A stretch of 64,000 bases of DNA from Paenibacillus sp. FSL R5-0490 (GTDB taxonomy: Bacteria; Bacillota; Bacilli; Bacillales; Cytobacillaceae). The first letter of the stretch is position 1; each line of letters starts with the position of its first letter. Of this stretch, positions 1 to 8,557 are shown in pieces. The stretch lies in assembly GCF_001956215.1 (NCBI RefSeq), contig NZ_MRTQ01000002.1, positions 154,267 to 218,266 of the forward strand. The letters run 5' to 3'. The notes beneath the pieces were generated by a model. The model saw only the letters and a list, made by a program, of their open reading frames with translations, did not search any database and had not been told where the DNA came from. The translations under genes and the position numbers were made by a program.

Positions 1-421
1 TTCGCTGGAGCTGCTCCTCTTCTGCTTTCTGCAGATAATATGCCCTTGCCTTCTCAAAACGCTCAGCCCAAGCTTCATTATTGCTTTCAAATAGGTCATT
101 AAGCCAGTCCAAACTGTTAAAGGGCTGATAATCCCTCATTTCAGTCCGAAACAGGTGGTTGATTATTTTCCTGTCAACATTTTCGGTGTCGTATCCTTTC
201 TCACATAAATACTTCTTTTTTTCCTGCTTGGATATTTTAGCGGTGATTTTATTAAGCCACACATTTACCCAGATTTGATCGATATAATGAAATCTTTCAG
301 AAAGATATTCCTTATAGGAGGGCATAGATTCCTGGCCGCCCAGATAACGGTCGGCATCCTCCAGAATTTTTATTTTTGTATGCTCTTCAGCATTATTGTA
401 TATCTGTTCAAGCTGATTCAT
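1..421 (-). CDS. Unidentified protein, N-terminal 140 residues (cut by window edge)
   Basis: An open frame runs leftward from an ATG at 421 to the window edge with no stop. The start is preceded by an AAAGGGGA-type ribosome binding site. The visible 140 residues are soluble, charged, rich in Trp and Tyr, and predicted largely helical; they begin MNQLEQIYNNAEEH and include YIDQIWVNVWLNK and AWAERFEKARAYYLQKAEEE. No signal peptide, membrane segment or catalytic motif is visible. I do not recognise the family. It is divergent from the YceI gene and probably has its own promoter in the 422-535 gap. Confidence 0.7.
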   Translation of the reverse strand, partial: MNQLEQIYNNAEEHTKIKILEDADRYLGGQESMPSYKEYLSERFHYIDQIWVNVWLNKITAKISKQEKKKYLCEKGYDTENVDRKIINHLFRTEMRDYQPFNSLDWLNDLFESNNEAWAERFEKARAYYLQKAEEEQLQR

Positions 422-535
422 GATCCGTTCCCCTTTAAACATCGCCAATAGGCGATGTAATCATTATGACTTAGGTTATGTATGATGTAGAAAATTTAAG
501 TAGTCTTCATTTTACCATCTTTTCAAAAAATATCA

Positions 536-564
536 TTGACATAAAACTTGAACCGGAATATAAT
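536..564 (+). promoter_or_regulatory. Consensus sigma-A promoter of the YceI gene
   Basis: TTGACA at 536-541 and TATAAT at 559-564 are separated by exactly 17 bases. Both hexamers are perfect, so this should be a strong promoter unless it is repressed. Transcription would start near 571. Confidence 0.85.
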
Positions 565-581
565 TTATTTAGAATTAAAAC

Positions 582-597
582 ATCTTGAATTAAAGAT
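582..597 (+). promoter_or_regulatory. MhqR/MarR-type operator-like palindrome
   Basis: ATCTTGAATTAAAGAT is a near-perfect 16-bp palindrome followed by AAA, just downstream of the expected transcription start. It resembles, from memory, the B. subtilis MhqR operator (ATCTCGAATTCGAGAT type). An operator here would let a MarR-family repressor silence the otherwise consensus promoter. Confidence 0.45.
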
Positions 598-627
598 AAA
601 TAAATTCGGATATTGGAGGAGAAAAAA

Positions 628-1161
628 ATGGCAAAAACTAAATGGGCAGTTGATCCAGCACACAGCAGTGTGGACTTTTCAATCAAACATATGATGATCG
701 CGAACGTGAAAGGCAGCTTTAATAGCTTTGATGCAGAAATTACAGCAGATCCCGCAGATTTAACAACAGCTGATATTACATTCAATGTTGCGCTTTCAAG
801 TGTGGATACACGAAATGAAGATCGTGATAATCACTTGCGTTCTGCAGACTTCTTTGATGTTGAGAACCATCCGCAAATGACATTTACTTCAACAGGCATT
901 GTAAGCAAGGGTGACGATGAATATGATGTTACAGGCGATCTTACGATTCATGGTGTAACAAAAACAGAAACCTTTGCTGTCACATATGAAGGATCAGGCA
1001 AAGATCCATGGGGCAATGAAAAAGTCGGCTTTACAGCTGCTGGTGCTATCAAACGCAGCGATTATGGCTTAACCTGGAATTCAGCACTTGAAACAGGGGG
1101 AGTCCTTGTTGGAGATAAAGTAAAAATCGATCTTCAAATACAGGCAGCAAAAGCAGAGTAA
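628..1161 (+). CDS. YceI family lipocalin-like protein
   Basis: A 177-residue protein with the YceI-family order: WAVDPAHSSVDFSIKHM at the N-terminus, RNEDRDNHLRSADFFD in the middle, then LTIHGVTK and the closing beta strands. YceI proteins form a lipocalin-like barrel that binds isoprenoid or other amphipathic ligands. No signal peptide is visible, so a cytosolic form is expected. ATG 628 is chosen because GGAGGAG at 615-621 lies at the right distance; an in-frame TTG at 613 overlaps that site. Single gene with its own strong promoter and palindrome, closed by the terminator at 1168. Quinone or electrophile stress induction is an inference from the operator. Confidence 0.9.
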   Translation: MAKTKWAVDPAHSSVDFSIKHMMIANVKGSFNSFDAEITADPADLTTADITFNVALSSVDTRNEDRDNHLRSADFFDVENHPQMTFTSTGIVSKGDDEYDVTGDLTIHGVTKTETFAVTYEGSGKDPWGNEKVGFTAAGAIKRSDYGLTWNSALETGGVLVGDKVKIDLQIQAAKAE

Positions 1162-1167
1162 AACAGA

Positions 1168-1208
1168 AAAAGGCAGGTATACCGTCGAAGCGGTATTCTG
1201 CCTTTTTT
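1168..1208. terminator. Bidirectional terminator, YceI gene / dacC
   Basis: GGCAGGTATACCG (1172-1184) pairs with CGGTATTCTGCC (1191-1202), with T runs on both strands. It lies between two convergent genes. Confidence 0.85.
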
Positions 1209-1216
1209 CTTTTCTG

Positions 1217-2701
1217 TTATTGGTCGGCTAGCAGCGTGGCAATTTTATCTTCAATAACTTTACCTTCACCGCCATCGGTCAAGTTGTTCAAAATAATGGA
1301 AAAGATCAATTCATCCCCACTGGATGTCTTAACATAACCTGATAACGAACTGACAGTCGAGATTGAACCTGTTTTTGCTTTGACATTCCCGGCTGCATTG
1401 GAGTTTTTCATGCGGTTTCTTAGAGTACCTCCTACCATCCGGTCTGTGTCGCCGGCAATCGGCAATGAGTTCAAATAAGAAGAGAACCATTCTTCGTCCT
1501 GGACTTCAAAAAGAAGTTGAGAGATTTCATTGGCCGGAATTAAGTTTACATGTGAAATTCCGGAACCGTCCCGGAGCACGAGAGTTTTTTCATCCATTCC
1601 AAAAGCTTTTACCTGTTCTTCTAATACTTCAAGCCCTTTTTCCCAGCTGCCTTCCCCTTTGACAACCTTGCCCATTTCCTTGATTAACGTTTCTGCATGG
1701 CCATTATTGCTTAATTTCATAAATGGAATAAGCAGCTCTTTAATAGGCATGGATTTATGCTCAGCAAACAGTTTTGCTCCTTCAGGGGCAGTGCCTGCTA
1801 TTGTCTTCCCTTTCAATTTAATCCCTTGTTCAGCGAGAGAACGCTTTAATAAATCCAAGGCATAGCCAGTCGGCTCCCATACGGCAATCCACTCCCTTGA
1901 ACGGCTTCCTTCAACAGGAATTTCTCCTTCTATTGAAACGGTGTTCGTCCCGTGATCCCTTTCAATATGGATATCCTTCTTTTCCCCTTTAGCGACGGTT
2001 TTCGCATTATTAACGATTTTTATGTAGTCTGTTTCCGGCACCATTTTTACAATTGGTTCCTGCCCGGCTTTTTCTGCAGGATATACTTCTACAATGACTG
2101 TACCCGCGTCATAATCCTCATTCGGGGAGGCAGTAAGTGCTGAGACTTGTCCGCCGTAATACCAGGATTCGTCGCTCCATGACAGATCCGTTGAATAGCG
2201 CTCATCATCATACCAGGTGTCATCACCGATCAGGCTGCCATGAATAACCTGTACACCTGCTTCTTTCACTTTAGCGGCAAATGCATCAAAATCTTCCTTT
2301 AAAAGAGTGGGGTCTCCTTTCCCTTTTAAGATCAAGTCACCCTGCAGTGTCTTTCCCTTTATTGAACCTGTGTGAAGAAGTTCTGTTGTGAACTGATAAT
2401 TTTCACCCAGCGTTTCAAGAGCTGCAGCTGCTGTAAGGAGCTTCATATTAGACGCCGGCCTTAAACGCACATCCCCGATATGGTCATATACAAGCTCACC
2501 GGTTTCTGCATTGCGGATACTGACTCCTGCAAGGCCTCCCTTTAGGATTGGATCATTATTAAGCATTTGGTTCAGCTGCTGGACGAGCTCACTGCCTTCT
2601 TCTGTTGCCTTGACATGAGGAGTTTCGGGCTGGGCTAAAGGAACAAGTGCCAGCATAAATACCAGCAATAAACTGATATGCATTTTTACACTCTTTTTCA
2701 T
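1217..2701 (-). CDS. dacC: D-alanyl-D-alanine carboxypeptidase/endopeptidase, PBP4 (S13) type
   Basis: A 494-residue penicillin-binding protein of peptidase family S13, close to the 491 residues of B. subtilis DacC. It begins with a cleavable signal peptide (hydrophobic [13 protein letters not shown]). All three active-site motifs are present: S84-N-M-K87 (SxxK), SNN in [10 protein letters not shown] near residue 330, and KTG in VKAKTGSIS near 440. The long insertion between SxxK and SNN is typical of S13 enzymes. It should trim or cut peptidoglycan stem peptides outside the membrane. Monocistronic, convergent with the YceI gene. Confidence 0.93.
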   Translation of the reverse strand: MKKSVKMHISLLLVFMLALVPLAQPETPHVKATEEGSELVQQLNQMLNNDPILKGGLAGVSIRNAETGELVYDHIGDVRLRPASNMKLLTAAAALETLGENYQFTTELLHTGSIKGKTLQGDLILKGKGDPTLLKEDFDAFAAKVKEAGVQVIHGSLIGDDTWYDDERYSTDLSWSDESWYYGGQVSALTASPNEDYDAGTVIVEVYPAEKAGQEPIVKMVPETDYIKIVNNAKTVAKGEKKDIHIERDHGTNTVSIEGEIPVEGSRSREWIAVWEPTGYALDLLKRSLAEQGIKLKGKTIAGTAPEGAKLFAEHKSMPIKELLIPFMKLSNNGHAETLIKEMGKVVKGEGSWEKGLEVLEEQVKAFGMDEKTLVLRDGSGISHVNLIPANEISQLLFEVQDEEWFSSYLNSLPIAGDTDRMVGGTLRNRMKNSNAAGNVKAKTGSISTVSSLSGYVKTSSGDELIFSIILNNLTDGGEGKVIEDKIATLLADQ

Positions 2702-2961
2702 ATGTATTAATCCACCTTCCTATTTGTTTCATTACCATTTCTTCTAAGAAAGGTGAGTTCCCTTTATTTCCATAATGAGGAAATAGAATCATTTTTTCGC
2801 TTGCTTAACTATTTTATTCTCCACAGTACAAGTTATGTGGGATCGCTGTTTTTTTGTATTTTTTCTAAACAAAATATTATGCCAGTAAGAATATTTATTC
2901 TTAAAACTCTTAGAAAAAATGGTATGATAAAAACAGGTGAATTATATAAGGGGTGGAAAAA

Positions 2962-3219
2962 ATGAGTGTACATAAAGCAATATCTGAACACGTGGGTAAG
3001 CAAAATAAGATAATCACGAGGTTTGCTGCCTTGGATCAGCAGCGTGAGTATTATATTGAACAAGCATTGGATTTCTGCAGGAGAGGACTTCCTTTTTCTG
3101 CGGATAAGATAAATGAAGTAACTGCTGAGATAAATGAACTATCCAAACAGGGCATAATACCTGCAAGGAAGTATGTTACAGCTGAGATGATTGAGGAATA
3201 TGCATCAAAGACAAAATAG
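2962..3219 (+). CDS. ypbS: DUF2533 family protein (YpbS-like)
   Basis: An 85-residue soluble, helical protein (MSVHKAISEHVGKQN...) that I recognise as the DUF2533/YpbS family; no function is established. ATG 2962 is preferred over an in-frame GTG at 2953 because the GTG lies inside the AAGGGGTGG ribosome binding site. A TATGAT hexamer near 2923 may be its -10 element. Monocistronic, ending at the shared terminator 3237-3271. Confidence 0.75.
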   Translation: MSVHKAISEHVGKQNKIITRFAALDQQREYYIEQALDFCRRGLPFSADKINEVTAEINELSKQGIIPARKYVTAEMIEEYASKTK

Positions 3220-3236
3220 GTACATATGATTATGAA

Positions 3237-3271
3237 GAAGCGTGACTTCCGATTGGATGCACGCTTCTTTA
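3237..3271. terminator. Bidirectional terminator, ypbS / ATL gene
   Basis: GAAGCGTG (3237-3244) pairs with CACGCTTC (3260-3267); T-rich on the plus side and A-rich on the far side, between convergent genes. Confidence 0.75.
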
Positions 3272-3586
3272 TATTGGCTGTGATGATTCATGGGCAAATT
3301 CCTGCAAATCTATTCTTTTATTTATATTAAATTGTACCCCTTCATTTTCTAATAGTTCTCTTTGAAAGTCATGCGAATCTCCGTCTTTAAACCCAATTTC
3401 CCCTTTCCCATTTACAACCCGATGCCAGGGAAGCTGATGCTTTTCACTTTGGGTATGAAGGATCCGGACCACCTGTCTTGCTCCCCGGGGGCTCCCGGCA
3501 AGCCTTGCAATTTGTCCGTATGTCATGACTTTTCCTCTTGGGATGTTTTTAATGATTTTTATCACTTTTTCTGTAAATGGCTGCAC
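3269..3586 (-). CDS. Alkyltransferase-like protein (MGMT fold, no active cysteine)
   Basis: A 105-residue protein with the DNA-binding domain of O6-methylguanine-DNA methyltransferase: PRGKVMTYGQIARLAG and the GARQVVR helix. The catalytic motif, normally PCHRV, here reads LPWHRVV, so the alkyl-accepting Cys is a Trp. This marks the ATL family, which binds O6-alkylguanine and hands the lesion to nucleotide excision repair instead of repairing it. Monocistronic, downstream of the nuclease terminator at 3618. Confidence 0.88.
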   Translation of the reverse strand: MQPFTEKVIKIIKNIPRGKVMTYGQIARLAGSPRGARQVVRILHTQSEKHQLPWHRVVNGKGEIGFKDGDSHDFQRELLENEGVQFNINKRIDLQEFAHESSQPI

Positions 3587-3617
3587 GTGTAATAACTCCT
3601 CCTTCTTTTCTATTATA

Positions 3618-3649
3618 AAACAAACCCGCCTGAGTTCAGACGGGTTTGT
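3618..3649 (-). terminator. Terminator of the endonuclease gene
   Basis: CAAACCCGCCTGA and TCAGACGGGTTTG form a nearly perfect stem with a 2-base tip; a T-rich tract follows on the minus strand. Confidence 0.85.
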
Positions 3650-3652
3650 TCA

Positions 3653-4462
3653 TTATCGCAGCATTTTCTTTGCATGCTCAGGAAAATCTATAAATGGGTT
3701 TCGGTTCCCCTGGAGTGCCTGAATGGCAGCGTTTCTATGCTTTTCGTATATAGTCACCGGATTTTCTTCATGCCATCTCAGCAAAATCTGCATATCCATC
3801 TTCTCGTCAATTTTAAGTCCTTTTTTATATCTGACAGCAAAATAGAATACAGCTCTTGCGGCAATCCCTTTTCCATATTCCGGCTCAAACTTCTCCAGTT
3901 CTGCCATCCCGCATCCATTCCTGACGCCTGCTGCCTCTATTTCCGGTACATAGGCTTCAAAATCATAGTAGGGAAAATTGCTTCTCATACTATTGCATGC
4001 CGGCTCACAGGCAAAAAGATGATGAAGATCCCCTTTCATTGGCTGTCTTCCTTCAAACCATGATTGCGGGACGATATGCTCGGTATTAAATATAACTCTT
4101 TCATTGCTGTGGAATCCGCCTTCGTGAATCGTCTGAAGGAGCTTGAGATCCTGGTCAATGGCTTTAAGCGGATCAATCCCTTTCCCCGAATATAAACTTT
4201 TAAGCTTGAGGTTTTCCTGAAGATCCACCCATGGATATACATATCGGTGAGGTGAGTAATCCAATTCCCGGCTATGAGTACGAACCAGCAGATCATGAAC
4301 CTGTTTCGGGAGATCCTCTTTCCCAAAATCAATGGTTCCATAGTAATCTTCTTGATTTATGATATCTTCCTCAGCGTTATAATAAGGTTCGTTCTGAACA
4401 CTTTCAATATACTTTGACTGAGCCTCGGCCCATTCCGCTGCTATACTAGTCACTTTCATCAT
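3653..4462 (-). CDS. Endonuclease I family nuclease
   Basis: A 269-residue protein carrying the endonuclease I signature: NTEHIVPQSWF (HNH-like His-Pro-Gln-Ser-Trp), then KGDLHHLFACEPACNSMRSN and FPYYDFE. Relatives such as B. subtilis Bsn/YurI are Mg-dependent nonspecific nucleases. Unlike secreted members it has no signal peptide, so intracellular action or non-classical release is likely. Its start overlaps the ispA stop (shared ATGA), with a poor ribosome binding site, which suggests translational coupling. Two adjacent ATG codons (4462, 4459) are possible starts. It looks like an ispA partner for macromolecule turnover (inference). Confidence 0.87.
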   Translation of the reverse strand: MMKVTSIAAEWAEAQSKYIESVQNEPYYNAEEDIINQEDYYGTIDFGKEDLPKQVHDLLVRTHSRELDYSPHRYVYPWVDLQENLKLKSLYSGKGIDPLKAIDQDLKLLQTIHEGGFHSNERVIFNTEHIVPQSWFEGRQPMKGDLHHLFACEPACNSMRSNFPYYDFEAYVPEIEAAGVRNGCGMAELEKFEPEYGKGIAARAVFYFAVRYKKGLKIDEKMDMQILLRWHEENPVTIYEKHRNAAIQALQGNRNPFIDFPEHAKKMLR

Positions 4463-5424
4463 ATGGCATTTAGAACCGTCGATTTGAACTCCTGGTCAAA
4501 GATTCCGGCTAAATGATCTGGAACGGTTAAATAAACGAGTCCGTTTCCTTCAAGTTTGGGAGAATTGCCAAGTGGAACCGTTCTTCTGATTAATTGGGCA
4601 TAAAGTTCAGGTTCTGAAAGCTTTCTTTCAAATTGCCTGTTTGCAAAGTCCTTGATCAGGGCCAGAGCTCCGGAAACATGTGGAGCAGCCATTGAAGTAC
4701 CGCTGAGGGTTGCATACTTTCCGTTCAGAAAGGTGGATAATATCCCTTCCCCTGGCGCCACTAAATCTATTTCATTATGAGAGTTTGTAAACTCGGAAGA
4801 ATCCCTTTCGAGGTTAATAGCACCTACACTAATCACCTCATTATAGCAGCCTGGATAAGCAAACTCATCGGTTGAGTCGTCCCCATCCCCTTCATTTCCT
4901 GCTGCACATACTACAAGGATATTCTTATTTACAGCAGCTTTAATTGCATCATGCAGTTCAGGAACATCAGCTGGCCCGCCAAGCGACATGGAGATGATAT
5001 CAGCATTTTGCTCGATGGCATAATGGATGCCCTTAATTATCCATTCGTATTGTCCGGATCCATTTTTATTTAAGACCTTTACAATAAGGAGATCAGCTTC
5101 AGGAGCTACCCCAATAACACCAGCATCATTTTCATGTGCAGCAATAGTCCCTGCCACATGAGTTCCGTGGCCATTATAGTCCTTGAAACTATTTGGATCG
5201 CTGTTATCATCGTCTGTAAAGTTCCGCCCGCCCTTAACGCGGTCCTTCAGGTCAGGATGGCTAATGTCGCAGCCGGTATCCAAAACAGCAATTTTAATTC
5301 CTTTTCCTTTTGTTTCGCTCCAAACCTTTGGCGCCTGAATCAATTCTACGCCCTTTGGAACTTCCTTTACATTCTCTTCCTGCTGAATCACCTTATAAGG
5401 AATGACACGAACATATTGCTCCAT
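4459..5424 (-). CDS. ispA: Intracellular subtilisin-like serine protease
   Basis: A 321-residue subtilase with catalytic D49 (VLDTG), H86 (NGHGTH) and S244 (SGTSMAAPHV), and oxyanion Asn in CAAGNEG. There is no signal peptide. The short N-terminal extension carries VRVIPYKVI, the LIPY-type inhibitory motif of intracellular subtilisins, which is removed on activation. Length matches B. subtilis IspA (319). The start has an AAGGAGGG ribosome binding site. First gene of a two-gene operon with the endonuclease; such proteases degrade cell protein in stationary phase and sporulation. Confidence 0.95.
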   Translation of the reverse strand: MEQYVRVIPYKVIQQEENVKEVPKGVELIQAPKVWSETKGKGIKIAVLDTGCDISHPDLKDRVKGGRNFTDDDNSDPNSFKDYNGHGTHVAGTIAAHENDAGVIGVAPEADLLIVKVLNKNGSGQYEWIIKGIHYAIEQNADIISMSLGGPADVPELHDAIKAAVNKNILVVCAAGNEGDGDDSTDEFAYPGCYNEVISVGAINLERDSSEFTNSHNEIDLVAPGEGILSTFLNGKYATLSGTSMAAPHVSGALALIKDFANRQFERKLSEPELYAQLIRRTVPLGNSPKLEGNGLVYLTVPDHLAGIFDQEFKSTVLNAI

Positions 5425-5616
5425 TTCTTTCCCTCCTTAAGAGATTAAATTGAAGCTGGTTCTTGATGTTACCTACATTTTAACAATTCTGAATATTTAA
5501 TAACAGTATCGTTGGTAGCGAAAATTAATAGAATTAAGAGAGTGAAAAGGAAGAATTTGTGATATTTGAACTATGAGGTGGCCTTATTCTTATCTCAAAG
5601 CATTCATGCAACGGAT

Positions 5617-6129
5617 TTATCTCTGAGTTTTTAAAAGCTCCGGAATCTCCGCATAAATTTGTATGATTTCATCGATTTTCATCCTGACAAGACCGGAAGA
5701 TGAAGGAGCAACGAAGTCGATAGTACCGGAAACTACAGGCTCTTCCTGAACTCCCCATGGCAGCTTCTTTTTGCGGCTGTATTCCTGGTATACACCTTTT
5801 CCAACAAAGCAAATAACCTTTGGCTTGAGCTCAGCTATTTTTTTTATCAGCTCTGTTCTTCCCTCTTTATATTCTTCCTTCGTTATTTCATCGGCTGCTT
5901 TAGTGGGCCTGGCCACAATATTTGTCATTCCATAGCCCAGTTCCAGTAATTTATAGTCTTCCGCTGCGGTGTATTTACGGGGAGTTAAGCCAGATTCATG
6001 AAGAATTTTCCAAAATCGGTTGTTCGGGTTTGCAAAATGGTGGCCTGTCTCTCCTGACCGAATGCTTGGATTGAAGCCGACAAAAAGCAAATCAAGATTT
6101 TTTTTTAAGTGGTCTTTAATAGGCTCCAT
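5617..6129 (-). CDS. mug: G/U mismatch-specific DNA glycosylase
   Basis: A 170-residue uracil-DNA-glycosylase superfamily protein. LLFVGFNPSIRSGETGHHFANPNNRFW contains the GxNPS motif with Asn as the catalytic-pocket residue, and the C-terminal loop reads VAPSSSGL in place of the NPSGLNR loop. This fits Mug/TDG enzymes that remove uracil or thymine opposite guanine. It is monocistronic; the 190-base gap to ispA contains nothing I recognise. Confidence 0.88.
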   Translation of the reverse strand: MEPIKDHLKKNLDLLFVGFNPSIRSGETGHHFANPNNRFWKILHESGLTPRKYTAAEDYKLLELGYGMTNIVARPTKAADEITKEEYKEGRTELIKKIAELKPKVICFVGKGVYQEYSRKKKLPWGVQEEPVVSGTIDFVAPSSSGLVRMKIDEIIQIYAEIPELLKTQR

Positions 6130-6195
6130 TTAACCATCCTTTCGATATTGCAAGAAGCTATTGTTCATTTTACCTAAAACGTCAGGCAAACAAAA

Positions 6196-6224
6196 CAAAA
6201 AGAGCCCTTTAAGGCTCTTTTTAC
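6196..6224 (-). terminator. Terminator of ppiB
   Basis: AAAAAGAGCC (6197-6206) pairs with GGCTCTTTTT (6213-6222); the tract on the minus strand is T-rich. Confidence 0.75.
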
Positions 6225-6232
6225 TGAACTGA

Positions 6233-6670
6233 TTATCCTTCAAGAATTTCAACTTTCTCCATAACATCGCCGTTTCTCATTGCTTTAACTGCTTCCATCC
6301 CGGAAGTAACTTTTCCGAAAACAGTGTGAACACCGTTTAGGTGAGGCTGTGGCTCATGAACGATAAAGAACTGGCTTCCGCCTGTATCGCGGCCCGCGTG
6401 AGCCATAGAAAGAGATCCTTCTACATGCTTATGAGGGTTTCCTTCTGTTTCACACTTGATTGTGTACCCTGGACCACCAGTCCCTGTTCCATTCGGGCAC
6501 CCTCCCTGACTTACAAACCCAGGAATTACACGATGGAAATTCAAGCCATTATAAAATCCTTCATTAACAAGTTTTTTGAAATTTTCAACTGTCCCTGGTG
6601 CTGCTTCAGGATAAAGTTCAAATTCAACCTTTTCCCCGTTTTTCATTAATATGTATCCTTTTTCTGCCAT
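6233..6670 (-). CDS. ppiB: Peptidyl-prolyl cis-trans isomerase (cyclophilin)
   Basis: A 145-residue cyclophilin with [13 protein letters not shown] (catalytic Arg), GGSQFFIV and [12 protein letters not shown], very close to B. subtilis PpiB (143). There is no signal peptide, so it assists folding in the cytosol. ATG 6670 is chosen because AAGGAGATGATTAGT precedes it at good spacing; an in-frame ATG at 6679 is part of that ribosome binding site. Monocistronic. Confidence 0.95.
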   Translation of the reverse strand: MAEKGYILMKNGEKVEFELYPEAAPGTVENFKKLVNEGFYNGLNFHRVIPGFVSQGGCPNGTGTGGPGYTIKCETEGNPHKHVEGSLSMAHAGRDTGGSQFFIVHEPQPHLNGVHTVFGKVTSGMEAVKAMRNGDVMEKVEILEG

Positions 6671-6825
6671 ACTAATCATCTCCTTATGTAAAAATCAAAT
6701 TAATAATACCATTAATCTCATCAGGAATAAAATCAAAAGACGTTTTTTCCCTGATTGAACATATAAAACAAAGGGTAAAGTTAAGATAGATTAAAAAGCA
6801 GAGATGTCTTATTGGAGGTTTTAGA

Positions 6826-7482
6826 ATGAAAAAATGGGCTTTTGTCTCGGATTTTGACGGAACAATTTCGAAAAGAGACTTTTATTTAATAATGATGGAT
6901 AAATATTTTCCGGAGGGGCGCAAGCTGATGCCCAAATGGAAGGCTGGAGAGATAAAGGATATTGATTTTTTGAATAAAGTCTTCACATCGATTAATCAGG
7001 ATGAAGAACAAATTATCAGCGATATTCTTTCCATTGAAATAGATGAATATGTACCAGATTTTATTGTAAAGATTCAGCAGAATGGCGGAGATTTTTATAT
7101 TTTAAGTGCAGGCACAGACTATTATATCCGCCACATCTTAAAAAAGTATGGTATTAGAGATGTTAAGGTTTTTTCAAATGAAGGATATTACCATGAGAAG
7201 AATGTCCATATGAATATTGATAAAAATCATCAGCATTATCATGAACAATATGGCATTGATAAATCAAAGGTGATTCAGGACCTGCAGAAGGAATATGAAA
7301 CTGTGTTTTTTATGGGGGACAGTGAACCGGATTCCCACCCGGCAGAGCATGCTGATATCACTTTTGCCAAAAATGGGCTTCAGGACCTTCTTCGGGAAAA
7401 GGGCATAAGGTTTGTTCCAGTAAAAGAATTTACAGAGGTGGAAGAGTATTTAACTGAAGAAGGCATTTTGTCTAAATCCTAG
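6826..7482 (+). CDS. MtnX-like HAD phosphatase
   Basis: A 218-residue HAD-superfamily hydrolase. Motif I is FVSDFDGTIS (nucleophile D9, acid/base D11), motif II lies in ILSAGTDYYIRH, and motif III/IV is FFMGDSEPDSHPA. The helical cap and overall order resemble MtnX and phosphoserine phosphatase. Without methionine-salvage genes nearby the substrate cannot be assigned. GGAGG precedes the ATG. Monocistronic with a strong terminator. Confidence 0.8.
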   Translation: MKKWAFVSDFDGTISKRDFYLIMMDKYFPEGRKLMPKWKAGEIKDIDFLNKVFTSINQDEEQIISDILSIEIDEYVPDFIVKIQQNGGDFYILSAGTDYYIRHILKKYGIRDVKVFSNEGYYHEKNVHMNIDKNHQHYHEQYGIDKSKVIQDLQKEYETVFFMGDSEPDSHPAEHADITFAKNGLQDLLREKGIRFVPVKEFTEVEEYLTEEGILSKS

Positions 7483-7490
7483 AGTAAGCT

Positions 7491-7524
7491 CCCGGGAAAG
7501 CAGCTGGCTTTACCCGGGATTTTT
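7491..7524 (+). terminator. Terminator of the HAD phosphatase gene
   Basis: CCCGGGAAAGC pairs with GCTTTACCCGGG around AGCTG, followed by ATTTTTCT. Confidence 0.85.
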
Positions 7525-7533
7525 CTATGTACG

Positions 7534-7695
7534 TTAACCAAATAACTCCAAAAATAATATTAAGATAAATATAATCATTGCATAAAATGATAGATGCAGA
7601 AATACAGTTGTTAATCTAAATTTGATTTCTTCCACATTTAATGACTGTTGTCTTCGAGTCCTTGCCCTCACTGCCGCAACACCATCCCTGCACAT
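7534..7695 (-). CDS. Possible small membrane protein (53 or 45 residues)
   Basis: In the otherwise empty 7525-7814 gap a minus-strand frame starts at ATG 7695, or at GTG 7671 behind an AGGGA. It encodes a basic, Arg-rich N-terminus and a C-terminal hydrophobic span (FLHLSFYAMIIFILILFLEL) that would cross the membrane once. The ribosome binding site is weak and I know no homologue, so this is tentative. The gap also holds TGATCATCTGATCA (7712-7725) and an 11-bp inverted repeat, ATGCGCTTCCC/GGGAAGCGCAT, with a long loop (about 7748-7796). Confidence 0.25.
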   Translation of the reverse strand: MCRDGVAAVRARTRRQQSLNVEEIKFRLTTVFLHLSFYAMIIFILILFLELFG

Positions 7696-7814
7696 AATAA
7701 TTTGATCATCTGATCATCGTCAATGAATTATTATTCTTCATGAAACATGCGCTTCCCTTCAAAAAATTAAAACTGAATTTCCTGGGGAAGCGCATAACAT
7801 GACAGAAATTTAGG

Positions 7815-8339
7815 TTATTCTTCTTTTTTTTCAAGATATTGATCAATCTTATTATCGAGAAATCCAAGGCTTTTCATAGCCCGCTCAAAATCAAGTTCAC
7901 GATAGTGATGGGCTCCACCGGGTTCTTCATCTTTTTCATCTGCCAGTTTGACCAGGGATTGCAGCGGTGTTCTGACCACTTCGCCTCCAGGCAGAAATGA
8001 ATCCGTGTGAAAAAGGATGGCCAAGGCAATTTCTTTTGCTTTTATCGGGTTTTCGCCAAGTCTGATCAGGAGTTTATGTGCCCGCTCTGCACCCTTAATG
8101 GCATGAATGTCGTTCTGCCTGTATAGGTCGTAATCCCATTTTCCATTTTTGTACCAGGTATAATGGCCAATGTCATGCATAAAGCCAGCTTTGGCTGCTG
8201 AATCAACATCTTCTCCCATTTCTTTGGCAATCTGGAATGCGTGATAGGCGACAGCAATAGCATGAGCGATGCCGGAGCGTGAAATATATTTTTGTGCGAT
8301 CCGATGCTGATAGATATCGGTCAGTTTAACATCCCTCAT
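7815..8339 (-). CDS. HD-domain phosphohydrolase
   Basis: A 174-residue HD-superfamily protein. The metal-binding motif is GFMHDIGHYTW, preceded by an upstream His in IAVAYHAFQIAKEMG and followed by ILFHTDS and KLADEKDE. HD proteins usually hydrolyse phosphoester bonds in nucleotides; the substrate here is unknown. GGAGGAG precedes the ATG. It starts 23 bases after the stop of the RHH gene, so the two form an operon. Confidence 0.82.
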   Translation of the reverse strand: MRDVKLTDIYQHRIAQKYISRSGIAHAIAVAYHAFQIAKEMGEDVDSAAKAGFMHDIGHYTWYKNGKWDYDLYRQNDIHAIKGAERAHKLLIRLGENPIKAKEIALAILFHTDSFLPGGEVVRTPLQSLVKLADEKDEEPGGAHHYRELDFERAMKSLGFLDNKIDQYLEKKEE

Positions 8340-8362
8340 GTAATTCTCCTCCAGGTTAATAA

Positions 8363-8557
8363 TTAAAATTTCTTATTGAGATTTTTTTGCTTATTCATTA
8401 CTTCATATGATTTTTCAATAATATCTGTTAACACATCGCCCTTATAAATCCTGCCGAGTTTCGTGTTTTCCTGATAATAATCAACAATTTCATCAAGCTT
8501 ATTTGAAGTTTCTTTTGATATGCGGACATTTAGCTGAATACGGGTTTCTCCACTCAT
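8363..8557 (-). CDS. Ribbon-helix-helix-like small protein
   Basis: A 64-residue protein beginning MSGETRIQLNVRISKETSNKLDEIV. An alternating beta strand (IQLNVRIS) followed by two amphipathic helices is the CopG/Arc ribbon-helix-helix pattern, so it may bind DNA as a dimer. AGGAGG precedes the ATG. It is the first gene of a two-gene unit with the HD protein and could regulate it; this is inferred from position only. Confidence 0.65.
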   Translation of the reverse strand: MSGETRIQLNVRISKETSNKLDEIVDYYQENTKLGRIYKGDVLTDIIEKSYEVMNKQKNLNKKF

